A stretch of DNA of 11,642 nt from an uncultured Ruminococcus sp. (GCA_902778985.1 CACYZS010000135.1:1-11642); one strand, 5' to 3'; positions 1 to 7,250 are shown, counted from the stretch's first letter. Notes: a model not told the origin generated them from the sequence alone. Program-made: numbers and translations.

Positions 1-1389
1 TTTCTTGTACTGTTTCTGGTTCTTTCCGTACTGTTCGCCGGAGTTTTCGCAGCAAACGCTCAGGATGAAGCGCCTGCGGAAATCGTAGTGCCTGAAGGCC
101 GTGTCCTCGTGAAGTATTGGAGCCCCTACGGCTCCGGTTCCAGCGCCTGGATCGATGAAAACGCGATCAACGTTTTCAACGCCGCACAGGATAAATATTT
201 CGTTGTTCGTGAATATAACGGCGGTTACTATGATCAGATCGCGAAACTGATGGCGACCGAACAGAAAGATCTGCCGGCGTTCTGCAACAGCTCTTCCGAA
301 ACTGTCGGTTCCTATCTGCACTCCGGGATCATTATTCCGATCCAGGAATTCATCGATGCAGATCCGACCTATGAAGATCCGCACCTCTACGGGAACATCG
401 TTGCGACCTATGGGTATAACGGCAAGATGGTCGGTTATCCGGTAGCGCTGTCCCTGTCCGGTTTCTGGTACAACAAAGCTGTCTTCGAAGCCGCGGGCAT
501 CGATCCTTATTCCCTGACCTCCTTTGACCGCGTGTATAATGCCGCGATCGCCATTTGCGAAGGCGGATTCGCGAAATACGGCGTCGGTGAAGAGCACTCC
601 GGTATTTGGGCAAACTATGCCTTCGCCCGTGAAGGTTTCGACACGGTCGATAACGCCAACGGTCTGGACGGCCTCCCGACCAAATGTCTGTATGATGACA
701 ACAGCAACGGCTTCGCCGATATCGTCACCAACTACTACAGCGAATGGGCTGACCTGGCCAACAAGGGCTTTGTCTATCCGATCGGCGCAAAGATCAAGGA
801 TGAAATGATCCCGGCTCTGGCTTCCGGCGACCTGGCAATGCTTATCACCACCAACTCTTATCTTGCCAACATTCTGGATGCATTCGGTGAAGATTCCGAT
901 AACTTCGCTTTCGTCCCGATGTTCTCCGCGACCGACAACGGCGCGCAGACCAGCTACTGCTCCTCCGGCAACGGCTTCTTCATCGTCGACAACGGTGATC
1001 CGGAAGCCCAGCAGGGTGCATGGGAATACATCAAGTTCTGGAATTCTCCTGAGATCCAGACCGCCTGGAATATGCACACCGGCTATCTGCCGACTTATCC
1101 GGCGCTGAATGATGTTGAAGGTTATTCCGAATTCCTTGAAAAGTATCCGTTTGTCAAGTACGCGATCGATGCGATGGCGAACTCCGGCACGGATGCCCAC
1201 TATGCCTTCACCGCGACCTACGCTGCGGATGACGGATACACTCTGCCTGCCAACATCACGGTTGCCGTCGGCGGCAACACGCTGACTGCCGGCACCGACT
1301 ACACTTGGACGCAGGGAACCGGCGTGCTTGTTATCAACTCGACCGCCATCACCGGAAACGTCACGATTACCGTTACGGGTGCCAACTAA
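1..1389 (+). CDS. Extracellular solute-binding protein (ABC importer, sugar type), 5' partial
   Basis: Likely captures a sugar or similar solute outside the membrane and passes it to an ABC permease. The frame is open from base 1, and the first 20 residues are a hydrophobic signal peptide with a likely signal peptidase I site after ANA (before QDE), so only a few N-terminal residues are missing. A GTG at 88 is internal to this frame, not the start. There is no lipobox cysteine, which is unusual for a binding protein of a Gram-positive. Family 1 features seen: KYWSPYG early strand, a YDQIAKLMA helix, GYPVALSLSGFWYNKAVFEAAGID, then SGDLAMLITTNSYL and GAWEYIKFWNSPEIQ near the C-terminus of the fold. 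The last ~65 residues (about 396-460 of the in-window protein) do not look like the usual C-terminal helices but like a beta-rich surface module (GYTLPANITVAVGG, GTDYTW, ITGNVTITVTG). No permease gene is in the window; it may lie upstream. The family is confident, the substrate unknown. Confidence 0.85.
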   Translation, partial: FLVLFLVLSVLFAGVFAANAQDEAPAEIVVPEGRVLVKYWSPYGSGSSAWIDENAINVFNAAQDKYFVVREYNGGYYDQIAKLMATEQKDLPAFCNSSSETVGSYLHSGIIIPIQEFIDADPTYEDPHLYGNIVATYGYNGKMVGYPVALSLSGFWYNKAVFEAAGIDPYSLTSFDRVYNAAIAICEGGFAKYGVGEEHSGIWANYAFAREGFDTVDNANGLDGLPTKCLYDDNSNGFADIVTNYYSEWADLANKGFVYPIGAKIKDEMIPALASGDLAMLITTNSYLANILDAFGEDSDNFAFVPMFSATDNGAQTSYCSSGNGFFIVDNGDPEAQQGAWEYIKFWNSPEIQTAWNMHTGYLPTYPALNDVEGYSEFLEKYPFVKYAIDAMANSGTDAHYAFTATYAADDGYTLPANITVAVGGNTLTAGTDYTWTQGTGVLVINSTAITGNVTITVTGAN

Positions 1390-1431
1390 CATTATTTGAA
1401 AACCCGGCTAAGCAAAACCGGAAAAACCGCC

Positions 1432-1463
1432 GCTCCCCGGGGCAACCCGGGGGGCATTTTTTA
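1432..1463 (+). terminator. Rho-independent terminator of the solute-binding protein gene
   Basis: Bases 1432-1441 pair with 1446-1455 (10 bp including one G-T wobble, core CCCCGGG/CCCGGGG) around a GCAA tetraloop, followed directly by ATTTTTT. It lies 43 bases after the stop codon and should end transcription before the signal peptidase gene. Confidence 0.92.
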
Positions 1464-1590
1464 ATGCCGGAGGATCCAGGCTTCGGTTTCACCCTCCGAA
1501 AAAAGAGGGGGGTGCATTGAACTTTTTCACGATTTTCGGGGAAAAAACAAATGTTTTTTGCGTCCTTTTCCGACTTTTTTTGAATAACGC
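1464..1590. other. Intergenic stretch with no gene
   Basis: Part of the 326-base gap between the binding protein and the signal peptidase gene. I see no coding pattern. It contains A/T tracts, including a small perfect hairpin (AAAAAAC 1542-1548 with GTTTTTT 1553-1559, loop AAAT) and T-runs up to the -35 box, which may act as an UP-like element. No riboswitch fold is recognised. Confidence 0.5.
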
Positions 1591-1619
1591 TTGACTTTCC
1601 GCTATTCGTTCGTTATAAT
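1591..1619 (+). promoter_or_regulatory. Sigma-A type promoter for the signal peptidase gene
   Basis: TTGACT (1591-1596), a 17-base spacer, then TATAAT (1614-1619): five of six and six of six matches to the vegetative consensus. The upstream DNA is rich in T-tracts. Expected transcription start is around 1626, giving a leader of about 90 bases before the ATG at 1716. Confidence 0.9.
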
Positions 1620-1715
1620 AATAGAGAATAGGGAACTATCCGCATTTGTCGGGCGCGCGTGGAAAACGTCGCTGCATAAACAGAATTCAATCGGGAAAGG
1701 AACGGTAACTCATCT

Positions 1716-2498
1716 ATGGAGGCAACCAAAAAATCCCCTTCGGTGAAGAAGATCCTGTCGATCGTCGGTAATACGATCCTCTGGCTCTTCGTGGCGTTTG
1801 CGATCGTCATTACGGTCATCGTTTTCGCCAGCACCAGCAAGAGCGGTGACGACTCTTTGCCGACCATCGGCGGGCTTGCATTTGTTTCGATCAAGTCGGA
1901 TTCGATGGCGGGCAAGGACGGCTTCAAAAAAGGCACGCTGATTTTTGTCAACAGCCTGACTGACGCTGAGAAAAAAGACCTGAAGGTTGGCGACGTCATC
2001 ACCTTTACGTTTCTCAAGGACGGCACCAAGGACCTGAATACGCACCGTATTGTCGAAGTTCACGAGGACGGCGGCACGACCTATTACGTAACCAAGGGCG
2101 ATAACAATCCTGTCGCCGACGGTGTTTATAGCGCAGGTTCCGACGGACATAGTTCCAGCGGATACGTTGTTCCCGAAGTTGAAGTTCACGGCAAATGGAA
2201 CGGGCACAAGATTGCCGGCTTTGGCAGTATTCTGCTTTATCTGCAGACCCGCACCGGCTTCTTCGTCGTGATCATTCTGCCGCTGATCGCGTTCTTCCTC
2301 TACGAGTTGGTTCGTTTCATTATGGTCGTTATGTCCCTGAAAGGGAAGAAGACCGAAGACGAGATCCGTCAGCGCGTGATGGAGGAACTTCTGCGCGCGC
2401 AACAAGCGGCGCAGACCGACGCGCCCGCCGCAGCATCCGAACCCGCGGCGCCGGCAGAGGAACCCAAACCCGAAGAAGGATCGGAAAACAAAGAGTAA
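1716..2498 (+). CDS. sipW: Signal peptidase I, ER/SipW type, with charged C-terminal tail
   Basis: Membrane protease of family S26 that removes signal peptides from exported proteins on the outer face of the membrane. Order: cytoplasmic N-terminus; membrane helix ~9-37; catalytic SDSM with Ser63; THRIVEV with His110; TKGDNN with Asp129; second membrane helix ~181-208 (GFFVVIILPLIAFFLY); then a cytoplasmic helix EDEIRQRVMEELLRAQQ and an Ala/Pro/Glu-rich tail to residue 260. A His-Asp pair instead of the bacterial Lys marks the ER/archaeal-like subtype seen in Bacillota (SipW), which often serves a few special substrates such as matrix or surface proteins; substrates here are unknown. AAAGGA at 1696-1701 lies 14 bases from the ATG, a rather long spacing. 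The gene sits alone between its own promoter and a terminator. Its C-terminal helix closely matches that of the damaged copy at 6909-7438, so the two are paralogues. Confidence 0.9.
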   Translation: MEATKKSPSVKKILSIVGNTILWLFVAFAIVITVIVFASTSKSGDDSLPTIGGLAFVSIKSDSMAGKDGFKKGTLIFVNSLTDAEKKDLKVGDVITFTFLKDGTKDLNTHRIVEVHEDGGTTYYVTKGDNNPVADGVYSAGSDGHSSSGYVVPEVEVHGKWNGHKIAGFGSILLYLQTRTGFFVVIILPLIAFFLYELVRFIMVVMSLKGKKTEDEIRQRVMEELLRAQQAAQTDAPAAASEPAAPAEEPKPEEGSENKE

Positions 2499-2514
2499 CG
2501 ACGTTTCGCATCTA

Positions 2515-2536
2515 CCCGCGGGCACACGCCCGCGGG
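2515..2536 (+). other. GC-rich hairpin after the signal peptidase gene
   Basis: CCCGCGGGC (2515-2523) pairs perfectly with GCCCGCGGG (2528-2536) around an ACAC loop, 16 bases after the stop. There is no U-run behind it, so it may protect the 3' end of the message or cause pausing rather than terminate alone. Confidence 0.6.
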
Positions 2537-2570
2537 GGTGCGTTCACACGGGAATTTGTTCCGCGTATGC

Positions 2571-2615
2571 CTGTTTTTGCCCTCACTGGGTGAAAACAGT
2601 CAGATTTTTTCTTTT
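2571..2615 (+). terminator. Rho-independent terminator of the signal peptidase gene
   Basis: CTGTTTTTGCCC (2571-2582) pairs with GGGTGAAAACAG (2588-2599) over 12 positions including two wobbles, loop TCACT. It is followed by TCAGATTTTTTCTTTT. This separates the signal peptidase gene from the operon that begins at 2699. Confidence 0.8.
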
Positions 2616-2638
2616 GCGCGCGGGCGCGCGATCACGCG

Positions 2639-2652
2639 TATTATATTATAAA
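2639..2652 (+). promoter_or_regulatory. Candidate -10 region for the AAA/DUF2357-like operon
   Basis: An A/T-only island (TATTATATTATAAA) in otherwise very GC-rich DNA, placed between the upstream terminator and the ATG at 2699. Possible -10 boxes are TATTAT (2639-2644), TATATT (2642-2647) and TATAAA (2647-2652). A convincing -35 is not seen; TTGCGC at 2614-2619 is the best but spaced 19 bases. A promoter is expected here because a terminator precedes it. Confidence 0.4.
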
Positions 2653-2660
2653 CTATATGA

Positions 2661-2678
2661 TCCGGCGTTTCCGCCGGA
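2661..2678 (+). promoter_or_regulatory. Leader hairpin before the operon's first gene
   Basis: TCCGGCG (2661-2667) pairs perfectly with CGCCGGA (2672-2678), loop TTTC. It lies 9 bases before the ribosome binding site AGGGGAG (2688-2694), so it could stabilise the 5' end or tune translation. No U-run follows. Confidence 0.45.
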
Positions 2679-2698
2679 AGACTTAAAAGGGGAGTATC

Positions 2699-3286
2699 AT
2701 GGGCGCATTTCTCGACTGGTTCTTTGAATTCATGACGACCATGCTCAAAGACGGCGTTTTGAGGATCTTTACGGGCATCTTCTGGGGTGTCGTGCAGATC
2801 TTCAACATCCCCGCCTATATTTCGATCTTTAACTCCCACAGCAGCGGGTTCTCCGCGATCGAGTGGGTGTTGTCGATCTTTGCGATGATCGTCATCTTCC
2901 TGATCTGGGCGCTGTTGATCACGCTCGCCGTGTTCGGTCTCCGCAAGTATTTCCGCTTCCGCCGTTCGATCGTCGGGAACGAAGATCTGCTTGAGGAACT
3001 TGCCGATATGCACCGCGACGTACTCCGGCTCACCAAGGAGAAAGAGCGGATCATGGCGCTCAAGATCGGTCAGACCTCGATCTCGGTCGACGAACTGAAC
3101 GCGATCCTGAACCCCGACGAGGAGGGCAACGCCTCGATCGAAGAGGCGCAGGCGGCGGGTATGGCGCGCCAGGCGGTCGCCTCCGGCGGGGAAGGCTCCG
3201 GCGGCTTTCCGAGATCTGCGACGACTTCCGCAATTTCGCGTGCAGTAAGATGCACCTGTACTACGAGATCCGCACCATCCGGCTGA
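2699..3286 (+). CDS. Membrane-anchored N-terminal part of the McrB-like AAA+ protein (frameshifted)
   Basis: As read, 195 residues. A hydrophobic stretch at ~20-42 and a clear membrane helix at ~57-82 (WVLSIFAMIVIFLIWALL) are followed by RKYFRFRR and a short coiled coil at ~98-122. A Gly/Ser-rich linker (SGGEGSGG) ends the convincing coding sequence near residue 169. The remaining ~26 residues (rich in Ser, Thr, Arg and Cys) do not look like protein. From about 3205 the next-frame sequence continues smoothly (LSEICDDFRNF...) into the AAA+ domain. Restoring one base, for instance a third C-like position in GGCGGC-CTTTCC, would give a single protein of about 501 residues (2699-4203). So I read this as the anchor half of one gene, not an independent gene. 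The ATG has a strong AGGGGAG site four bases upstream. No named family is recognised for the anchor itself. Confidence 0.7.
   Translation: MGAFLDWFFEFMTTMLKDGVLRIFTGIFWGVVQIFNIPAYISIFNSHSSGFSAIEWVLSIFAMIVIFLIWALLITLAVFGLRKYFRFRRSIVGNEDLLEELADMHRDVLRLTKEKERIMALKIGQTSISVDELNAILNPDEEGNASIEEAQAAGMARQAVASGGEGSGGFPRSATTSAISRAVRCTCTTRSAPSG
3195..3212 (+). other. Frameshift point inside the AAA+ gene
   Basis: Coding quality passes from the frame of the ATG at 2699 to the frame one base back within this stretch. The upstream frame gives a natural Gly/Ser linker; the downstream frame gives LSEICDDFRNFACSKMHLYYE leading into Walker A. The local sequence GGCTTTCC does not form a canonical slippery heptamer, so loss of one base in a C/T run (mutation or sequencing error) is more likely than programmed frameshifting. 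Confidence 0.7.
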
Positions 3287-4203
3287 TGTTCGCGGGACTT
3301 GCCTCGACCAAAATGATCCTTCTGCAGGGTATTTCGGGTACCGGTAAGACCTCGCTGCCGTATTCGATGGGTAAGTATTTCAAGAACGACGCCACCATCG
3401 CGTCGGTGCAGCCGTCCTGGCGTGACCGTACCGAACTTTTCGGCTACTTCAACGAGTTTACCAAGAAGTTCAACGAGACCGAATTCCTGCGCCGTATCTA
3501 CGAGGCGTCCTATAACGACGACATCAACGTCATCGTCCTCGACGAGATGAACATCGCGCGTGTCGAGTACTACTTCGCCGAGATGCTTTCGGTTCTGGAA
3601 ATGCCCGACCCGAACGAGTGGAAACTCGAACTCGTCCCGGCGTCCTGGCCCGACGACCCGGTCCACCTGAAGGACGGCAAACTCCAGATCCCGCAGAACG
3701 TTTGGTACGTCGGAACGGCGAACAACGACGACTCGACCTTCGCCGTGTCGGATAAGGTGTACGACCGTGCGCTGGTCATCAACCTCGACAGTAAGGGCGT
3801 GCCCTTCGAGGCGCCTGAGACCGAGGCGAAGCGCATTTCCTACAAGTATATCGAGAGCCTGTATCAAAAAGCGTTCAAGGACCACCCGGTCAGCCAGAAA
3901 GTGCTGGACGATATCTCGAAACTCGACCTGTACGTGATCGAGCACTTCCGGGTTGCGTTCGGTAACCGTATCATGAAGCAGATGCTGCTCTTCGTTCCCG
4001 CCTACGTCGCCTGCGGCGGCACCGAACTCGACGGGATCGACTACGTTCTTGCGACCAAGGTCTTCCGGAAATTCGAGGGCTTGAACCTCTCCCTGATCCG
4101 CGACGAGATCCGCGGACTGATCGCGTATCTGGACGCCGTGTTCGGACGCGGACAGATGAAGGAGTGTATCTCCTACCTCGAACGTCTGCAGAAGATGTTC
4201 TAA
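3250..4203 (+). CDS. McrB-like AAA+ ATPase domain (C-terminal part of the frameshifted gene)
   Basis: ATP-driven ring motor of the McrB branch of AAA+. Numbering from the ATG at 3250: Walker A GISGTGKTS (27-35), Walker B VIVLDEMNIARVEYY with Asp98-Glu99, sensor-1 region GTANNDD (155-161, the place of McrB's GTMNTAD) and a DRA element with Arg173 that could be the arginine finger. A helical lid follows (about 200-317). The DEMN Walker B and the GT-NN sensor favour McrB/dynein-like AAA+ over ClpX or FtsH types; I cannot tell ATP from GTP. The ATG at 3250 has no ribosome binding site and lies inside a frame that already reads as protein from about 3205, so it is probably not a true start; the natural protein begins at 2699. 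In McrBC-type pairs the neighbour downstream is the McrC-like partner, which fits the gene at 4254. Confidence 0.85.
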   Translation: MHLYYEIRTIRLMFAGLASTKMILLQGISGTGKTSLPYSMGKYFKNDATIASVQPSWRDRTELFGYFNEFTKKFNETEFLRRIYEASYNDDINVIVLDEMNIARVEYYFAEMLSVLEMPDPNEWKLELVPASWPDDPVHLKDGKLQIPQNVWYVGTANNDDSTFAVSDKVYDRALVINLDSKGVPFEAPETEAKRISYKYIESLYQKAFKDHPVSQKVLDDISKLDLYVIEHFRVAFGNRIMKQMLLFVPAYVACGGTELDGIDYVLATKVFRKFEGLNLSLIRDEIRGLIAYLDAVFGRGQMKECISYLERLQKMF

Positions 4204-4225
4204 AACCGGGGAATACCCGAAAACA

Positions 4226-4249
4226 GGCGGCGTGACCGCCGGAAAGGAG
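4226..4249 (+). promoter_or_regulatory. Small hairpin and ribosome binding site before the DUF2357-like gene
   Basis: GGCGG (4226-4230) pairs with CCGCC (4236-4240), loop CGTGA, immediately before a near-perfect AAAGGAG (4243-4249) placed four bases from the ATG at 4254. The strong site supports this start. The hairpin could shield the intercistronic junction; no U-run follows, so it is not a terminator. Confidence 0.5.
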
Positions 4250-4253
4250 CGTT

Positions 4254-6887
4254 ATGGACGAAGAGCGAAAAGTGCGCGGGACGTCGGATGACGCTCCTGT
4301 TGTTTCGGATATTGATTCGATCTCCGAGGCGCACGAGGATAGTTACGTTGCCCCCCGCTACACCTTCGTAGCCGAAAAAGAGGATCCGACCACCCGCGAC
4401 AAGTACGGGTTGGTCTACGACGGGATGAACCAACTCTCGGCGGACATCCGCCGGGACGTCGACGTCTTCGCCGCGGTCGAGGATATGATCCGCCGCGGAT
4501 CGGGCGAGATCGCCCTGAAGCGCCAGATGATGCGCAAAACGCTGGACGCCACGTGGATCAAGGTCATCGAGGACTGCATCATTCCGCTCGACAACGTGAT
4601 CCGCAAACCGCGCCGTTTCATTGAGGAAAACGAGGCGGTCCTTCCGATCGAACTGTCCCGCAACATCACCAGCCGTTCGATGCGGCACCTTGCCCAGCAC
4701 ACCGACTATATCAGCAAGATCGAGGGCGACACCATCACGCCGTCCAAGATCCTGAACGTCTTCCGTGACGAGACGGTGCAGACCTACGAGAACCGCTTCG
4801 TCAATACGCTGATCAACCGGCTGTATATCTTCGTTTCGCGCCGCTACGACGCGATCCGCGAGAACGGGCGCGCTTCGGCGACCTCGGTCCTCTCCTACGA
4901 GAGCAAATTCGAGACCGCGTCGGTGCGCGGGAAGATCAGTCTGAATATGGAGATCTCCGCGTCCTCCGAGGTCGAAGGCGCGCGGAAAGAGACCCACGAA
5001 GAGGCGGAACTCTGGGAGCGGCTCGAACACCTGAAACAGGTCGTTTCGGCGTACGCCACCTCTCCCTTCGTGCAGATGATGGGGAAGAACTACGTGCGTC
5101 CCCCGATCATGCACACCAACGCGATCAACAAGAACCGCGACCTGCGCCAGTGCGTCGCGCTCTGGGAGTTTATCGAGAGTTACGAGGGCGCGGGTTACGA
5201 ACTGTCGGTCAAGGATACCGCCGAAAAGATGGACGACGCCTACCTCGACGAGATGCTTTCGGCTCTCGCCGTGCAGTACTGCGTCTTCCGCTACAATATG
5301 TCGGCGGAGATCACCGACGAGATGATCCTTTCCGAGACCGAGGACGGCGAACCCTTCGTGCCGAAATTCCTCGATAATCTCGAGGAATACGAGAGCGACG
5401 ATTTCAACGTCCACGATACTTCGTACAAGAAGTATATGGCGATCAACCAACTCAACCCGAAGCGGAAACTGACCGTCGGGGAGTGGCGGATCCGCCGCGC
5501 GATCGACGTCGCCCTGAAAGCCGACCGTATCCTGGAACTGAAACGCATCTCCGACGAGATCGAGCGCCGTCGCCTCGAAGAAGAAGAGGCCGCCCGCGCC
5601 AAGATGGAGAAGGAAGAGGCGGCGCGTCTCGAGCGCGAAGCCGAAGAAGCGCGCGAAAGACAGCAGAGAGAGGCGGAGTCCGAGGCGATTGAAGAGATGA
5701 ACGCCAAGTCCGACGCCGAAGAAGCGCTGCGTAAAACCGCCGAAGCAGAGGCGGAGAGCGCCGAACGCGAAGCCGAGCGCGACCGCGAGATCGAGGAGAC
5801 CGAAGAGGAAAGATACGCCCGGCAACTCGAAGAGGAACGCCTGCGTGCAGAAGAGGTCGACCGCCGCCGCATGGAAGCGGAGAGCGGCGTGACCGAAGGG
5901 ACGCCGACCGAACTGTCCGCCGGGGAGATCGCCGCCATGCGCGACGAGGACGCCGAGCAGGAGAAGATCGAAGAGATGCGCGACCGCCAAGAGGCGATCG
6001 AGCGCGAAAAACGCGAGGCAGAGGAAGCCGCCGCACGCGAGAACTATCTTGCCGAAGAGGCGAAGAGAGAAGGGCTGCGTGAGGAGACCGACCTTGCCGA
6101 TCGCGAGTTGACCGAACAGGAACTCGAGGAAGCCGCCGCGCTCCGCGAAAAGGAAGCCGAAGAGGCGCGCCTCCACGAAGAGGAAGAGCGTCTTGCCCGC
6201 GAGAGGGAGGAAGAGGAACGCCTTGCCCGCGAGGAAGCCGAACGGCTCGCCCGCGAAATGGAAGAGGACGAAGCCGAGCGCTATATCCGCGAGGAAGAGG
6301 AAGAGGCGCAGAGAAGAGAACGCGAACGGGCGGAACTTGAGGCACAGGAAGAGGCGGAGGCCCGTCGCCGCGAGGAAGAGGAAGCCCTCCGCAAGGAAGA
6401 GGCGGAACTCGTCGCCGCAGCCACGGAAGAAGTCGACGAAGAAGAATCCGCGCCGCCCGCCGAACCCGAAGAAACGCAGGAAGAGACAGCCGAAGAAACG
6501 GTCGAAGAGACCGCGGAAGAGACCGCGGAAGAGACCGTCGAAGAAACGGCGGAACAACCGGAAGAACCGGTCGTGGAAGCAGTCGAAGAAACGACCGAAG
6601 AAACGACCGAAGAAACGACCGAAGAAACGGTTGCGGAACCTGCCGAAGAAGCGGAAGAAACGGTCGAGGAAACGCCGGAACCCGAAGAAGAACCTGCGGG
6701 ATCCGACATCCCCGAACCCGCTCTGCAGAACAAGAAACCGACGGTGAAACCCGGTCGCAAGACCGGCGCGAATCCCAACACCAGAAAGAAGACCAGAATG
6801 AGACCCGGCGCGAAGAAGACCGGGCAGAAGAAGGTCAAACCCGGCGAACAAAGAGTCTCGCCGAGAAAGAAGAACCGAAAGAAATAA
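4254..6887 (+). CDS. DUF2357/McrC-like protein with long charged helix and basic tail
   Basis: 877 residues; probable partner of the AAA+ protein. The folded N-terminal half (~1-420) carries motifs resembling DUF2357 (McrC-associated) proteins: LSRNITSRSMRHLAQHT, TYENRFVNTLINRLYIFV at ~177-194, and a later YVRPPIMHTNAINKN...CVALWEFI block with Trp304. I see no clear PD-(D/E)xK nuclease after it. Instead, residues ~422-720 are almost entirely Glu, Arg, Ala and Lys in alternating charge blocks, typical of a coiled coil or a single alpha helix. Residues ~735-825 are an acidic EET repeat (EETA, EETV, EETT), encoded in part by perfect 12-base repeats. The last ~52 residues are strongly basic (22 Lys/Arg) with three [K/R]PG motifs. 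No signal peptide or membrane helix. It follows the AAA+ gene by 50 bases. The DUF2357 assignment is by motif resemblance and needs a profile search; the function is unknown. Confidence 0.75.
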   Translation: MDEERKVRGTSDDAPVVSDIDSISEAHEDSYVAPRYTFVAEKEDPTTRDKYGLVYDGMNQLSADIRRDVDVFAAVEDMIRRGSGEIALKRQMMRKTLDATWIKVIEDCIIPLDNVIRKPRRFIEENEAVLPIELSRNITSRSMRHLAQHTDYISKIEGDTITPSKILNVFRDETVQTYENRFVNTLINRLYIFVSRRYDAIRENGRASATSVLSYESKFETASVRGKISLNMEISASSEVEGARKETHEEAELWERLEHLKQVVSAYATSPFVQMMGKNYVRPPIMHTNAINKNRDLRQCVALWEFIESYEGAGYELSVKDTAEKMDDAYLDEMLSALAVQYCVFRYNMSAEITDEMILSETEDGEPFVPKFLDNLEEYESDDFNVHDTSYKKYMAINQLNPKRKLTVGEWRIRRAIDVALKADRILELKRISDEIERRRLEEEEAARAKMEKEEAARLEREAEEARERQQREAESEAIEEMNAKSDAEEALRKTAEAEAESAEREAERDREIEETEEERYARQLEEERLRAEEVDRRRMEAESGVTEGTPTELSAGEIAAMRDEDAEQEKIEEMRDRQEAIEREKREAEEAAARENYLAEEAKREGLREETDLADRELTEQELEEAAALREKEAEEARLHEEEERLAREREEEERLAREEAERLAREMEEDEAERYIREEEEEAQRRERERAELEAQEEAEARRREEEEALRKEEAELVAAATEEVDEEESAPPAEPEETQEETAEETVEETAEETAEETVEETAEQPEEPVVEAVEETTEETTEETTEETVAEPAEEAEETVEETPEPEEEPAGSDIPEPALQNKKPTVKPGRKTGANPNTRKKTRMRPGAKKTGQKKVKPGEQRVSPRKKNRKK
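6585..6629 (+). repeat. Tandem 12-base repeat coding Glu-Glu-Thr-Thr
   Basis: Three perfect copies of GAAGAAACGACC (6585-6596, 6597-6608, 6609-6620) and a partial fourth copy to 6629, within a longer degenerate Glu-Thr-rich stretch (about 6460-6690). The unit is a multiple of three, so copy changes keep the frame and would only alter the length of the acidic region. Confidence 0.9.
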
Positions 6888-6908
6888 AGACGGAGGAGAG
6901 GGAGACCG

Positions 6909-7250
6909 ATGGCAAAGCCGGCGGGGAAGACCGAAGCAAAACTGAAACTGACCCCCGGTAAGATCGCGTACGCGGTCCTGATCCTCCTTCTCGTGATCCT
7001 GGTCTTCTATCTTGTGATCGTCCGGATCGCGGGCGGGGTCCCGTCGCTCTTCGGGTATTCGGTGGTGCGCATCGTCACCCCGTCGATGGATCCGAAGATC
7101 CCGGTCGGTTCGTTCGTCCTGATCAAAAAGGCGTCGCCCGAAGAGATCCGAGTGGGGGACATCATCACCTTTTATACCGACGATCCCGATCCCGCCGTCG
7201 CGGGAAAGACCATCACCCACCGCGTCTTTTCCGTACGCACCTGCCCGTAG
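6909..7250 (+). CDS. Second ER/SipW-type signal peptidase, N-terminal fragment
   Basis: 113 residues before a stop at 7248-7250. Membrane helix ~17-41 (IAYAVLILLLVILVFYLVIV), then TPSM with the catalytic Ser59, PVGSFVLIKKAS, RVGDIITFY and ITHRVFS with His104. The protein then departs into a short unrelated end (VRTCP). Compared with the copy at 1716, the whole block after the His motif is missing, including the GDNN Asp region and the strands leading to the second membrane helix, so this product lacks a complete Ser-His-Asp set and is probably inactive. The ATG has GGAGGAGAGGG 6-16 bases upstream, only 21 bases after the DUF2357-like gene, so it belongs to the same operon. See the remnant that follows. 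Confidence 0.75.
   Translation: MAKPAGKTEAKLKLTPGKIAYAVLILLLVILVFYLVIVRIAGGVPSLFGYSVVRIVTPSMDPKIPVGSFVLIKKASPEEIRVGDIITFYTDDPDPAVAGKTITHRVFSVRTCP

Noticed and set aside
3200..3212. Programmed -1 ribosomal frameshift in the AAA+ gene
   Set aside because: No X-XXY-YYZ slippery heptamer and no clear downstream pseudoknot; a lost base explains the change of frame more simply.
3070..3945. Minus-strand open frame opposite the AAA+ domain
   Set aside because: The + strand carries Walker A, Walker B and sensor motifs; the antisense frame has none.
6460..6690. Repetitive stretch considered as a CRISPR array or satellite
   Set aside because: The units are 12 bases without spacers and remain in frame as Glu/Thr codons; it is a protein repeat.
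6193..6747. Plus-strand Lys/Arg/Pro-rich open frame inside the charged helix region
   Set aside because: It is the +1 reading of GAA/GAG repeats, with no ribosome binding site and extreme composition.
4200..7220. Minus-strand open frame of about 1006 codons opposite the DUF2357-like gene
   Set aside because: It is the mirror of the Glu/Arg-rich codons (GAA, GAG, CGC), giving Phe/Arg/Leu-rich low-complexity protein. The + strand gene has a strong ribosome binding site, a sensible fold and operon spacing.
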